From: Liriodendron chinense
Taxonomy: Eukaryota > Streptophyta > Magnoliopsida > Magnoliales > Magnoliaceae
NCBI GenBank assembly: GCA_003013855.2
Contig: ML058392.1
Location: 2,273,529-2,337,528, forward strand
DNA: 64,000 nt
Reading direction: 5' to 3'
A model generated the notes under the pieces. The model had not been told where the DNA came from and searched no databases. It worked only from the letters and a program-made list of their open reading frames with translations. Of the stretch, positions 11,096-24,300 are shown one piece after another; position 1 is the first letter of the stretch, and each line of letters begins with the position of its first letter. The position numbers and the translations under genes were made by a program.

Positions 11096-11829
11096 CCAAC
11101 TTGCTACGATGATTAAATACGTAGTTACTGTATTGGTGGTATGGGCGTGGTGAGTTGAAGCAGAAACAAAGAAATGAGAGGAGTGTGTTGGATGTGAGAG
11201 ATACACGGAGACATTGAATTTGTGGGTTGGAGGTTAGAGAGGAGGTGGGGGAGGAAGCACAAATTTTTTTGTATTTCTTTTAATGGGAGAGTTGAAACTG
11301 TTGAGGTTGTCAGCTCGATTGGGCCCCACCATGGTGTTTATGTGAAATTGACCCCGTCAACCAAGTGTCACCCCATGTTAGGCCCAAGGCCCAAAATCAG
11401 CCCCATTTGTATTTTAGGTAGAGAATACAATTTGAAACCATGAATAGTGCAAAACTGACTCTCCCAACTATTTCCCTTCATGTGACTCACCTGAATAATG
11501 GATGGGTCTCATGTTTGGGAACCATGTCTAAGTTTTGGTGTGTTATATATGTAATGGTTGGAGTTGATTTTATATAATCATCACAATGGGCCCTATAAAT
11601 ATTAATGGTGGACATCTCTCTCGCAATTGTTTCTCCTAGTGTAGCCTACCTAAATCACTAGCTAGCTTGATTTTTTTGCATATGCATAACTTAGAATTAT
11701 AAATCTAATGGTTGGAGTAGATTATACCTACATTATTAGGGTGGGCCCCATAAAAATCAAGGGTAATGTGAGCGTACCTCTCCCCCCTCTTAAAAGGAAG
11801 CGAATTAAGTGGGGGACAACTTCACTCAA
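11095..11829. other. intergenic sequence with MITE-like fragments
   Basis: No gene seen. Contains GGGCCCCACCATGGTGTTTATGTG and two copies of TAATGGTTGGAGT[TA]GATT-type sequence (about 11555 and 11709) followed by GGGCCC[CT]ATAAA, suggesting two diverged MITE fragments. Confidence 0.45.
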
Positions 11830-12280
11830 GATAGTGTGGGTCTTACCAAGGGCCCACCTTGGTATATGTATTCTACATCCATGTCGTCCATCCATTTTTC
11901 TGGATCATTTTAGGGCATGAGCCCAAAAATGAAGTAGATCGAAATCTTAGGTGGACCATACCATAAGAAATAGTAGTAATTGACCATTAAAAACTTCTTC
12001 TGGCCCAAAAAAGTGATCAAGCTGATATTTATCTTTTCCCTTCATCCATGTCTGTGTGACCTTATCAATAAGTTGGAAGGCAAATAAACATTAGTGGGTA
12101 CCAGGGGGTTTTTAATGGTGGAATCACTACTAGCTATTTCCGACAATATGGTTAGATTTGAACCTGCCTTCACTTTTTGGATCATGCCCTAAAACGATCC
12201 AGAAAAACAGATGGATGATGTGGATTTAGAATATACGTATATCAATGTAGGCCCTACCAAAAGGGCCACATGGTCTTGGG
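11830..12280. mobile_element. fold-back MITE (long terminal inverted repeats)
   Basis: The left arm (about 11836-11950) and the right arm (about 12165-12275) are inverted copies. Both contain, in order from the outside, a GGGCCCACCTTGGTA-like block, TACATCCA, CATCCATCTG-like, TTTTTCTGGATC and TTTTAGGGCATGA. No coding capacity, total about 450 bp, so non-autonomous. The superfamily cannot be set from the arms alone; a hAT or similar DNA transposon is possible. Confidence 0.75.
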
Positions 12281-12387
12281 TGAGGCTGCAGGCCACATAA
12301 TCCACCCACTGTTAAAAACTTTCTGAAAAAAAAGAGTCAAGGCAAACTCTTATTTTTTGTGGAGCACATCATGATGTGTATGTACGC

Positions 12388-13260
12388 TACAACAAATTAG
12401 ACTTTTTGTCGCGAGTGCACTCGTCGCTAAAAATCTCAAACTCGTTTTTAGTGACGAGTGTTGCTCGTCCCAAATTTTGTCGCAGATACGGTGTCACAAA
12501 CTATATTTAGCGATGAAAACACCACCTTGTTGCCAATAAGCTAATTATTTGCAATGACCTAATAACTTGTTGCAAAATATAGCTAATTAGTTACGAATTG
12601 ACACGTCGCCATTACATATTATAAAACGTTGCTAAAGATAAAACTTGTCGTTAATAAAGATGTTTTGTGACGAGTCTACTCGTCCCTAGAAAACTCATAC
12701 TTGTCACAAAAGCCTTTTTAGCGACGCGTGTTGGTCGTCGCGAATTTTGTCGCAGATACAACATCACAAATTATATTTAGCGATGAAAACACCAACTCTT
12801 TGCGACGACTTAATAACTTGTTGAAAAATATAGCTAATTAGCGACGAGTTGACATATCGCCATTACATATTATAAAACGTTGCTAAAGATAAAACTCGTC
12901 GCTAATAATGACTTTTTGCGACGAGCCCACTCGTTACAAAAATGATTTTGTGAAGAGTGTTGCTTGTCGGCATTTTTGTCGCAAATATGGCATCGCAAAT
13001 TATATTTAGCGATGAAAACACCAACTCATCGCCAATGAGTTAATTATTTATAACGACCTAATAACTTGTAGCAAAATATACTAATTAGCGGCGAGTTGAC
13101 ACATCGCCACTACATATTAAAGCGTCACCAAAGATGAAACTCGTCGTTAATAAAGACTCATTAAAAAACTCATACTTGTCGTTAAAGCCTTTTTGCGACA
13201 AGTGTTGCCCGTCGCGAATTGTGTCGCAGATACGGCGTCGTGCTAGTTGTCACAAATTAT
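12388..13260. mobile_element. CACTA (En/Spm)-like subterminal region with ~250-bp tandem repeats
   Basis: Begins with CTACAACAAATTAGAC, close to the CACTACAA terminus of plant CACTA elements. Then follow repeated units starting near 12401, 12659, 12911 and 13156. Each holds several GCGACGAGT / ACTCGTCGC motifs in both orientations and a shared TATATTTAGCGATGAAAACACCA segment. Arrays of such motifs are typical CACTA subterminal transposase-binding regions. No transposase is present and no opposite terminus is evident, so it is a fragment or a deleted non-autonomous element. Confidence 0.7.
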
Positions 13261-13973
13261 ATATATTTATTTATTTATTAACGACAAGTCGTCACTATTA
13301 GAAATATTTTATTTATTTATTTATCCCTCAAAATAACCTGTTTCAATCAATATTTATAGTCATCCATTGAAATATAAAATAATTTAATTAAATCAAAATC
13401 AAATTTATAATTATCCTAAACACATAAAAATATGTACACGTGACCAAATTGTCTAACAAAAATCAGTAAAAAGAAAAAAAGAAACTCACGTCCTCGATAA
13501 TGCGGTGAGGCCCATGGATAATGCATCTGCAAAATAATTAAAATAAATTATGATTAGTGACTATTGTACACTACTAGCTAGACTATACGTATGTGTTAGT
13601 TTGATGCAAGAATGAAAACTTTTCAGTCACAAGAAAATTCAGACATGTGAAACATGACTCTGAAGCATCCAGCTATTCACCATATCAACGAAAGAAAAGT
13701 GCACTCTTGCAAACATTACCATACTTGGTTTTGCTCATAATAGTTTGGCAAGACATTGTGCTCCCAAATCAAAATTTCACTTCCTAATTTCTTAATACCC
13801 ATAATCAATTTAAGCTCTTCCCACATCCATTTGGGCCAATGGCGGCAATTTTCTCCCCTTTCAATCGTAAGGTTTGCATTATCAAAAAGCACTTGGTGCA
13901 TGGATGTGCAAGTAAGATGATGATTGAACATATAAAAGGCTTCAATTAGTTGACAGTGTGTAATGTATAAAAA
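13261..13973. other. AT-rich intergenic sequence
   Basis: No gene recognised. A TTTATTTATTTATT run at 13265-13325 is followed by low-complexity AT-rich DNA. The open frame on - at 13716-14006 crosses into the duplicated unit and has no recognised motif. Confidence 0.5.
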
Positions 13974-14613
13974 AATGATGGATTTGGTGTATGAAGTGGG
14001 TTTCATTTTATAGGGAGATTGACAATGTTGGCAATCTTAGGCTTTGCCCTACACCATAATGTGACCTTCTGATGGGTATCTTAGCAACATCAACTTTCTG
14101 ATGCTAATGTTAATGGTGGTGATGGGAGCTCTATCAACATGAACCTTCTAATGATGATGATAGCAATGAATGGAGTTCTAGCAACATCAAATTTCGAATA
14201 GAGGAAACTTGTATTAGCTTTGTTCATCTTAAAAACTGATAAACTTGGTGGGAAAGTGGGTACATGCACCAGCAACCAACTCCTAATGACTAGGATTGCA
14301 TAATAGAGTTGTTAATGGGCTAAGTTGGAGTAAGTCCAACTAGTTTAATTGGGCTAGGCTCAAGCCTGGCCCTTGGCCTAAAATCCATGCTCACGCGAGG
14401 TCCAGAAACAACAAGGATCTAGGTCAGGTGACGTCTCAATAGAAAAGGTTGGATAATAATGTGAGTTTCTGTTGAAAAATTAATTTGTAAAAAAATGGCA
14501 AGATCCATTTCAATAAACTAGAGTAGGAGGTACATACCAGATGATGAAGTAAGAGAAACATTACCATCTGAAATGGAAGACGCTGGCGTTGGAAAAGATG
14601 ATGATAATAGCTG

Positions 14614-15763
14614 GAACGCCTTATCACAAAAAATAGAAGCGACCAATCACATGTCAACCATCACCTTCTCAGAAGAAGATTTGATGCTAGGGGAAAGAAG
14701 CATAGCAGACCTCTTATGGTTACAGGGTATATCAATGACAAGCAAGTAAAACGTATAATGCTCAATAATGGTTTGGCAGTCAATCTCATGCCTTTAAGTA
14801 TTTTCATAAGGCTAGGATATAAACGGCCTCAGTTACACCCTAACCTAATGATGATTTAAGGATTCAATCAGGATGCCCAGAAATCACTGAGCACTGTTAC
14901 GATGATGTTGAAAATTAAGAATCTGATCATGAAGATGACATGTCATGTAATTGACGTCATAACAGCTTACAACTTATTGTTAGGGAGGCCTTGGATGCAT
15001 ATGGTGCGGGATAATTCCTTTTACATTGCACCAATGCTTTAAATTCTGTCAGAATGAGGTGTAAAGGATTATGACCGGCGAAAAGCCATACACAGTTGCA
15101 GAATCATTCTTCGTAGATGCTCAATATTATGACGAATATGCTGGTGAAAAACAAGAAAGCAAGGAACGACCACATTTTAAAGGCAGCAACCACGAAATTG
15201 TTGAAATATCCAAAGAGAAGGGGGCACAACAGCTAAAAGGCCAAGGACCTAACATGATAAAATGAAGGCAAAAAAAGTTTTACTTTGTGCTAAAGCACAT
15301 GAGGCAGCTAAGGTAGCCTCCTTTGACAATCCTATCATTTGAATAAATGAAAGTGTTAGAAGTCAATTTTACGATTCCACTACCACAAGAAGAAATAGTA
15401 AAACCATTCTCGGCGGGGCCTCAGAAATTTTGTGTACCATTAAACTCGAGTAACTCTAGGTTGATAATATTTTATTCCTCAGCAAAATAAGGTGTTTGTG
15501 GTAAGAAGGCTGAAGAGTTGATGTCTATCAACCTTGAACCAGAGGAATTGGAAAGGTACAGTCTAACAAGTCAAAATATTATGCACACAATAGGCTTCGA
15601 CTGCGAAGACCCATCTGGTTTAATTGCTAGGAAAGGAATCTTGATTCTCATAATAGTACATGAAAAGCAACAAGAGAGGTTTCTAGGACTGGGGGCAGTT
15701 TCAGAGACTATACAAATCAATATGGTCAATGGAGCCCTACAGACAGAACTGGAAGACCCGTAA
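14614..15763 (+). pseudogene. Tat-type protease and pol-linker fragment, copy 1
   Basis: A decayed piece of gag-pol. It contains a retroviral-type aspartic protease segment (about 14715-15050) with the active-site region altered to LNNGLAVNLMPL and the later motif LLLGRPWMH. Then follows PYTVAESFFVDAQYYDE, which matches PYTIAESFLADAKYYD in the Tat-2 pol, and a KKFYFVLKHMRQ block matching KKFYVVPQHLRQ there. Several stops interrupt it. The catalytic Asp of the protease is replaced by Asn. Copy 2 (31438-32386) lacks the segment 15253-15489. Confidence 0.75.
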
Positions 15764-15892
15764 ATTGACTCCGTCAATGATAAAGAGGTCACTCGATCAC
15801 CCTGGATAGCCCCTGAAATTGTGCATACGGCTCACACTTTGTAAACGTTATGCATACAGAAGCATAAATAGGAGCTTATAGAACTATGCCTA

Positions 15893-17369
15893 TGTAACGT
15901 CCCAGATTTTTAGAATTTATTTGAAAATTTCTGAAAATTTATTTTAATTAATTATCGTACATTAACTTTGACTTGCGAATGTGGGGCATCTGTAAGAGAT
16001 CCGATAGCAAACGCTTTACAAAAGTTGCTTAGAATAAACCCATGAACAATGTAGAAAAGTTAGATTTTACAAAACTCGTACTTTTTTTATAATTATGATA
16101 ATACCCTTGGATCTCTCAATTTGTGATTTCTGATTAATCGGAGAGGTATTTTTCGAATCTGTCTAAAAGAAAAGCGTAATTTTAGGTGTATACTAATTCT
16201 GTGTAGATAAATTTTCAAGTAGGCCCTGTGATCATGGAGATCTTAATCTAGGAGCATCCATAACCGTTGATCGAGGAATGTGGTCGGGAAAGTAACTATA
16301 TCAAATTGATCATTTTAGTGATAAACTCCTAACCTAGAATTTGAGTGATTATCTGAGGTATATAGATATGAAATCTTGAATGCCTAAAATGTGAATGACT
16401 CACGTTAACCTAGACCCTTGACTTCTATATCACATGGTTCTCATAATTCGTTTGACTTGAAATTTTATATCATGCCTATTCATTATAAATTAACCGTACA
16501 TGTCAAATTTCAGCCTTAAATCATAGTAGAAGTGGTCCAATTGTCAAATCAGTCCCTTAACCCTTGATTTTTATGTCCATCAAGTGAGGAAAGTGGATGG
16601 TTAGTCGTAGTCGAATATTTTCCTTCATATGAGTGACTTGGATTGTCTTTATCATGGACCAATAGTGTGATTTGAGTGCCCTACCTTGATAAGCCTCTTT
16701 CTTAACCTCGAAGTTATCTCGTTTTAGGAATTAACAAGTTATTAACTCTTCTCAAATCTGAAACTTTCAATTTACCCACTTCTTATCATCAATCGCTTCT
16801 TAAATTTGGATCACCCATTGTACTCATATGACTACGAGTTTACACAAAATTTGGACCCCGATCTATAATCCTACACCGTTGAACTACAAAGCCAGCCCCT
16901 TCATTTTTCACTAAAAATTGAAATTTTAGATCTAGACCATTACCACCATCAATCAACTACCAAACTTTGTACAATTATTTGCTTATTTGCCTATCATGAC
17001 TACATATTTCTCCAAAATTTGGACCTTGATCATCAAGCATAGACCGTTAATTGAGATCAAGCCCATTTCAGCACCTACTAGGCCATTTTCAAAGATCGGT
17101 CAATCTAGAATGTGGATCATCAAGAAATTTATGTATTTTAACTCTACTCATCAAGGTTGATAAGATGAATGGATTGAAATTGATCAAAGTCACCCAAATA
17201 TTCAGATTTGAGAAACCCACCTCGAGAGGTTGTTACACAAGACCTCACACCCATACCTTATTGTCCATACACGCACGCCCTTCTTTTCTCTTCCCATGTA
17301 TGCACGTCCCTCTCCATATTCCTACTATGCACCTCCAAGCCCTTCGCCTAACCCTAGCCTTCATAACCT

Positions 17370-17421
<52 letters not shown>

Positions 17422-19078
17422 ATTCTTTCTATCCTAACCGTCCACCTTAAGGATCCAACGTGTGGGACCCATTTTACTAAGCTTATGTGGTTTGTGTTTT
17501 ACTTAAACACCATCTTTCTCGAATTTCTACATCTAGAGTTTCATCTAAAGCCAAAATGAGGATTAATTCATTCAAGTCATTCATTTATATCATATAGTTG
17601 TGTAGATACTTTTAAGGATAATTTAACATGGCTTATGTAGATTTTGAATTGTGTTATTGGCTCATGTAATACAGTTATGATCGTATGATTTATATTGTAG
17701 ATCTAACATATTATCTTGTGTTTTATGTTTATGAATAATTGAATGAGATTTTATAATTTCTTTATGGGAGAACAATGTGGTGATTTGTCTTTAATTATAA
17801 TGATTATTTCATGTATTGAATCATTGATGTATATAATGTATTAATGTGCACCTCTTGTCCCTTATTGATGAGATTACATGATGTGAAGAGATGGAGTCAT
17901 GAGAGGCGTCTATGATTAGAAAGACGATCTTTGTATGATCATGATTGTATATTGGATGGTTACCAAGAGATCCTTGTGATCGCATTATGATTGAATGGAT
18001 TCATGGGCCGTACGTACTAGTATGAATGATGATTTTGGCCATGATGAGCATTATTGATTGTTGGAAACATGATTGGATGGTAGAATGGGATAAGGCGTGA
18101 ACCTTGATGACATGTGGATCCTCATGAGTCGGGATCGGTACTATGGACACTAAGCCCAAGCTGTCGGCTTATGCTGGGTTGGTTGCGACTCCCCATAGTG
18201 ACCATTGAGTTTTATTTAAAATTATTTTATGTGAAAATACTTAAATAAAGGTGAAAAAAATTCATGTATTGCACTAGGGCTCGACTAGGTGAGCTAAACT
18301 CTCTGGGTGTCATGGATGAAGTGTATTGGAGGTTTTTCGCTTCTTGATGTGCACTATCTGGTAGAAGTGTATTGGAGGTTTCTCGCTTCCATTAGTTGGG
18401 TTAATTTCACTCTGGTGACTAGTGGCTGACGGGTGTGTATGGGGTGTCTCAACTTGGGCTTCCCGCATTCGTTTAGTTAGGGTACCTTAGTCAGAGCATG
18501 CATTCCATGCATCCCATTAACAAATATTTTTACTTCGTTATTTTGATTTGATTAAATGATAATATCCTGCTTGCATTTACTCTGTACCATTATTATTATC
18601 ATGATTGTCTTGGAGTGATATTCCCTACTATGATAGTGTTTAATGATATTTAAATTCATCTCAGATAATCTAGGTGAAGATCTAGTAAGTGAAGTGAGCA
18701 CTACGACGAGGTGTTCAAAGGTTCGCGGCACAGACAACGGATGATAAAGTTGGAGTGGCATATTGAAAATTTTATTTGATTATGCATTTTTAGGATAGTT
18801 TATTGTTTATTTCAAAATTGTAATAAGTCTTCCATGATAAAGACAATAATTGAATACTCTATTTTATATGTTTTAGGAACACCTTATTGTTAACTTCATA
18901 TAGAAATCCATAAAATAAAATAATTGTCTTCCATCTCTGTGCTTGAATATAAAAAGTTATTAAATATATGAATGATTAGTGGATTGTAGAGGGTTTTATC
19001 CTTGGTGCATTCCAATTAACACCCGGGAATTCGGCTCATCGTGATATCCATGAGAGTCGAAAATCTCGGGGCGTTACA
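15893..19078. mobile_element. solo LTR (3186 bp), TGTAACG...CGTTACA type
   Basis: Starts TGTAACGTCCC and ends GGGGCGTTACA, so its ends are inverted repeats. It is flanked on both sides by the 5-bp duplication GCCTA (15888-15892 and 19079-19083). No internal coding region or second LTR is present, which fits a solo LTR left by LTR-LTR recombination. Such TGTAACG(C)CCC termini are common in chromovirus LTRs such as Tekay, but lineage is only tentative without pol. A diverged second copy lies at 32483-35217. A (GA)n tract has grown in this copy only. Confidence 0.85.
17374..17418. repeat. (GA)n microsatellite in solo LTR
   Basis: About 22 GA units. The homologous place in copy 2 (about 33950-33966) reads GAGAAGAAAGAAAGAG with no expansion, so growth followed the duplication. 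Confidence 0.95.
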
Positions 19079-19221
19079 GCCTAAGTCCTAGAGGCGGGGG
19101 GGGGGGGGGGGGGGCGGTGATTAGGACCGTTTAAAATTTTGTTTTAAGAATATCTTACCTAATTAAACTAATTAAGCAAGAACACTTTAGCTTCTAAGCT
19201 TAAGTGGGTCCAATCACAAGG
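19079..19221 (-). mobile_element. SIRE-like copia LTR remnant, part 1
   Basis: On -, the sequence GTGATTGGACCCACTTAAGC ... TGTTCTTGCTT matches the copia LTR at about 60809-60860 (TTGATTGGACCCACCAAGGC ... TGTTCTTGCTT). It continues across the Athila insertion into 29525-30798. The very end of this LTR probably lies before the solo LTR, at about 15840-15892. Confidence 0.75.
19096..19114. repeat. G19 homopolymer
   Basis: Nineteen consecutive G between GAGGC and CGGTGATTAGG. In the related copia LTR the same place is a short run (CACCCCTCTAGG on the other strand). The length may be partly a sequencing artefact. Confidence 0.9.
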
Positions 19222-19460
19222 TGTTGAGCTCTTAATTGTGTATATTCTAACCCCAATTCATCACTCATTGTGCATGGTTTGCATGGTTTATAGATAAACC
19301 TAATGCTTGTTTTGTGACTACAGGATTGAGAGTGAACTTCACCCATTTGAAGTTGAAAAGAACATGTTTAGGACCTTGGATGAAGACCCAAAGGAGGACC
19401 AAGGCTAAGAAGGAAGAAAGCAAATAAAAGAAAGGAAGAAAATAAGAAGAAAATGAAGCT

Positions 19461-19723
19461 GACCGGTCGTGACCGGTCGGCCAAGGAAGCTTGACCGGTC
19501 AGTGACCGGTCAGCCATGCATGTTTGGGCACTACTGAAGAGGACCGACCGGTCATGACCGGTCGGTCATTGTTGCTGGAGAATTGCTGAAGGCGTTCGAC
19601 CGGTCATGACCGGTCGGACATGCTTGCTGGACCAAGGATGAATAGGCCCGACCGGTCATGACCGGTCGAAGGTGCTTGCTGAAGTGTTTTCACTTGAGGC
19701 CGACCGGTCTTGACCGGTCGGCC
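19461..19723. repeat. six-unit GACCGGTC palindrome array, Athila 5' LTR
   Basis: Six units of GACCGGTC-NN-GACCGGTC, each itself a palindrome of palindromes, at about 19461, 19494, 19545, 19598, 19650 and 19702, spaced about 50 bp. Most are flanked by CC/GG so that GCCGAC occurs on both strands. The array ends about 100 bp before the TATA box. It is repeated at 28186-28448 in the 3' LTR. Confidence 0.97.
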
Positions 19724-19826
19724 ATACATACTGACTTAGAAATTTCTAAATTAAGTCCGAAATTTTCTGCGCTGCGAAACTCCTACGCAAATTCTAGATT
19801 CTTCCGAAGATGGGGAGCCTCCAGAC

Positions 19827-19834
19827 TATAAAAA
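19827..19834 (+). promoter_or_regulatory. LTR TATA box, Athila 5' LTR
   Basis: CCAGACTATAAAAAGACACC, conserved in the 3' LTR at 28552. Transcription start would be about 30 bp downstream. Confidence 0.75.
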
Positions 19835-20800
19835 GACACCTAGGGATTGTTCCTGGGGTATTCTAGAAGGGTTCAAGCGAGGTTGGAGGCTGTGGAAGTG
19901 AAGATTGGAGTTTCACAACTCCTTTTGGTTTGCTTTGCTGTTTTCATGCTTTTTGTAGTTGTTTCATGTTTCCTTGGATCATGAGCAGCTAAACCTCTTA
20001 GCTAGGGCTAAGAGGTGAAGCTTGTAGTGAATCCAAGATGTTTTAATTCGTAGTTAAGTGGTTTTAGTTTGGAATTCATGATTATGAACTAAGGTTCGAA
20101 GTTTATACAAGTTTTTAAGTAATTTTTCTTAGTCTTGTGATGACTCATGGATGTTTGGATGAATTACTTATCTTCTTAATTTGTTTGCAACGGTATAGAC
20201 CTGTATGATCCGAGGAATCGGAGTGCGCTCTAGTACTAAGCTCTTCATAAAGGGACTTCAGGCCAAAGTTCTATTTTAGTTGATTTTCTGGAATATGTAA
20301 GGACTGTGCTGGTGATTTGAATCTAGTTCAAATCCTAATCTAGCCTTGTCTTGTGAGAGGACTTGGGGATGGTTATGATTGAGAACTGGACCCATAGGAA
20401 AGGGGAATGACCTATGCAATTGAGCATGCTCAGCTCAGCCTAGATTGAGTGAATCTTATGCATAGAACTTACATATTACAGACTGTTTGGTTTAACAGTT
20501 CTATCATCCGACTGGACAGACAGGAATGTCGATTCTAGTTGAGAGAATAAGAAACCACAGCGGATTGAACATCAAGGATTGCTACAAGTGGATCCTTGAA
20601 ACCCTAGTACCCTCTTATAATTAATTACTTTCGATTTAATTTAGCTTTTGTTACTCACATCAAACAATCTGATTAGTAGACTTCAATAGACACTTGTGGA
20701 TGAATTTGTGAGATCCTACATAGTCCCTGTGGATCGACCTCGGTCTTACCGAGTTTATTACTACATCGCAACCCTACACGTGGGGAAGCGAACAAGTTTT

Positions 20801-20818
20801 TGGCGCCGTTGCCGGGGA
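20801..20818 (+). other. primer-binding site, tRNA-Asp type (Athila)
   Basis: TGGCGCCGTTGCCGGGGA, six bases after the LTR end. It is complementary to the 3' end of plant tRNA-Asp (GUC), as I recall that sequence. Confidence 0.85.
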
Positions 20819-21362
20819 CTTTTGACGGTTTTCACAAATTTCTGAAATTAGTATCTATTTAAGATTTTTAGGATTTTAGGATTAACTTAGTTTGTTTATT
20901 TGATTTTTCTTTCAGGGATTTCTAGGAAGTTGAAGAAGATACAAGGATTTTAAGTACGAATCAGGTTCTATCTTTCTAAACCTTACTCTTCTCCTTCTCC
21001 TATTCATTCCTATCTTATTCATCTCTTGTAGAGTGGGTGGAGACTCCTTTTGGATCTCTAAAAGGTCGGCCTTTTTGCCACCTGGATTCCTATTGGTCGG
21101 CTCTGCCGCCTTGGATCACCTTGTGCTCAGGTATTTCTTTTCTCATCTCTACTCCTCTTTCTCTTTTTTCTGCACTTTTTCTCAAAAGATTCAAAGAGTG
21201 GGTGGGGAGTTCTCTGAACCCCTATTGACCAGGAGAAATCGGTCTCTATCCTTGCTTCTGGCCTAGCCATTGCAAGACACCTTGTGCTTCGGTCTTAGAG
21301 AAGAGTAAAGAAAAGGGAGGAAGAATTCTTCCTTCTTTTTTGTTTCTTATTTTTGGTTTTGC

Positions 21363-24300
21363 ATGCCACATTGGGCTCGGGATTCCAATAACCGACTCAT
21401 AAGTGAAGGGGGGATAGTAGAAGGAATTGATAGAGAGCCACGTGCTAGGAGACGTCTAGACTCTCCAATTTTATCTGAAAATATGGCTGCAAATCAACCT
21501 AACCCGGTCCAAAATCAAACTGAAACTGGGGAGAATGTGGTTGAGGATGTTCCCCGACCAAGGACTTTACGTGATTTCTTGCAACCTGCAAGAACGAGCA
21601 CTCCCTCATGCATAATATTTCCACAAAATGCAGGGAATGTGGATTTGAAACCAGAAGTGATCAATCTTCTCCCTAAATTCCATGGTTTAGACAGTGAAAG
21701 TGCCTATCAACACCTTAGGGAGTTTGATGAGGTAATCACCACCATGCACTTTGCAAATGTGAATGAAGATGTAGTAAGACTTAAATTCTTCCCTTTCACT
21801 CTTAAGGATAAAGCCAAGGGTTGGCTTTATGCATTGAGACCAAGATCAATTGGTTCATGGACTGATATGCACAGAGAATTTATTAAAAAATTCTTCCCTA
21901 CTTACAAAACGAACATGCTTAAGCGCCTTATCATGAACTTTGCCCAAAAAGAAGATGAAATTTTTTCCCAATGTTGGGAGAGGTTTAAGGACCTATTAAA
22001 CGCATGCCCACATCATGGCTATGAAATTTGGTGGATTATAAGTTTTTTCTATGAAGGACTGACTTCATCCATGCGCCAATTTGTAGAGATGATGTGTAAT
22101 GGAGAGTTCATGAATAAGGAAGCTGATGAAGCATGGGATTATTTGGAAGAATTGGCTGAGAGTGCATAGTCTTGGGACACATCTAAACCAACAAGTTCCA
22201 AGACTGGCCAACAAAAGGAAAAGGAAGGAATGTATGTCTTATCAGAAGAAGATAGCATAAGTGCACGGTTGGCTAGCCTCACAAGAAAGGTCGAAGCCAT
22301 GGAATTAAGGAAAGGAGAAACAATCAACTCCACTGAGGTTGAAACTGTTTGTGGAATTTGTGCTGGAAATCAACATGCTACACCAGATTGTCCCACAATT
22401 TCAGCAGTCCAAGCCATCTTACAAGAACAAATGAATGCCATAAACAGTTATCAACAGCAATATGGTGCTCCAAACTCAAACACGTTTAATCCTAATTGGA
22501 AGAACCATCCCAACTTCAGTTGGAGGAATGGACCCACTGCAAATGCACACAACACTCCAAAAGTATCACTAGAAGAGATGTTGGGTGCACTCGTATCGGT
22601 CCAGAATGAGTATAACAAGACAAATTCTCTAAAAATAGATGGGTTCATGCAAGAGCAATTGAAATTCAATCAAAATTCAAACCAAGCCATTAATGAATTG
22701 AAAACATCTCTGGCTAGAGTTGAAGCTCACCTTAGTGGTAGAGAGAAGGGCACACTTTCTGCTCAACCTCTTCCTAACCCAAGGACCCAGTATGAGATAC
22801 AAGATGCAAGCTCATCCTCCCACCATACGGAACATGTTCAAGCTATCACCACTTTGAGAAGTGGGAAAGAAATTGACAAATCTAATCCGGTGAAGGTTCC
22901 AAAACCTAAGGATCTGGAAATTCCCAAAGAGGATGATAGCCCAAACAATATTCCACAAGAGAAAGAACTGGAAAGGCAATACAAGCCGGTTGCCCCATTT
23001 CCACAAAGGTTGATTTCACCTAAACCTTTAGATAAAAATCTGGAGATTCTGAAAGTTTTCAAACAGGTGAAGATCAACATCCCGCTGTTGGATGCAATAA
23101 AACAAATACCATCTTATGCCAAATTTCTAAAGGAATTATGTACAGTAAAAAGGAAACATAACGTTCACAACCAAGTTCTTTTGGCTGAGAATTTGAGTGC
23201 CATCATCAAACAAGAGGTACCCCAAAAATACAAGGATCCAAGTAGTCCAACCATCTCATGCATCATAGGAGACTACCAGATCAAACAGGCTCTACTCGAC
23301 TTGGGGGCAAGTGTGAATCTCATTCCATACTCGGTCTATGAACAACTTGGGTTAGGTGAATTGAAACCCACTAAAACCACACTCCAACTTGCTGATAGAT
23401 CCATCCGAATACCGAGAGGAATGATAGAGGATGTTCTAGTCCAAGTTGATAAATTCTACTACCCAGTAGATTTTATTGTTTTGGATACACATCCCGTGAT
23501 AGGCACCGGTACTCAAATTCCCGTCATACTTAGACGACCGTTTCTAGCTACCTCAAACGCCATTATCAATTGTAGAAATGGACTTGTACAAATGTCCTTT
23601 GGAAATATGACCCTTGAGCTTAACATATTTGAGTTATGCAAACAACCGTGGGAAGTTGATGATGATGTCCACGAATTAAACATGATCGAATCATTCGTGG
23701 AGGATACAGTCCCCTTATCACTATTTTCCAACCCTTTGGAGGCATGTATGGCCCATTCTCATGAGACAGTTGATTACACAATACAAGAGATGGATGCCAT
23801 TCTAGAGATGATGCCAGTATTTGACAATAAAAGATGGAGGGCCCCAATTGAACCTTTGCCTATAAATGAGAACAAGGCCCTCCCATCTAACATCAAGGCA
23901 CCAACACTCGACCTAAAACCATTGCCAAGTGAGCTAAAATATGTTTATTTAGGTCGAGATGAGACATATCCAGTGGTGATTTCTTCCCACTTGGATGAGG
24001 AACAAGAGAGTAGGCTAATAGCCACTCTATTAGAGCACAAGAGTGCCATTGGATGGTCAATCGCGGATCTCAAAGGCATAGACCCACTGATTTGTACTCA
24101 CCGCATACATCTTGAGGAAAATGCAAAGACATCCCGGCAACCACAAAGACAACTAAATCCAAACATGAAGGATGTGGTTAAAGCCGAAGTGGTGAAACTA
24201 TTGGATGTAGGTATCATTTACCCAATATCCGATAGCCAATGGGTGAGCCCAACTCAAGTGGTGCCTAAGAAATCAGGAATAACCATCGTAGCCAATGCCA

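Larger units (their letters stand above)
19222..20794 (+). repeat. 5' LTR of Athila element
   Basis: TGTTGAGCTC start, AGCGAACA end. Contains a six-unit palindrome array (19461-19723), a TATA box (19827) and a T-rich downstream region. It differs from the 3' LTR at about 18 sites, several inside the palindromes. Confidence 0.95.

Noticed and set aside
11006..11206. Leu-Ser repeat open frame
   Set aside because: Translation of the (GA)n tract.
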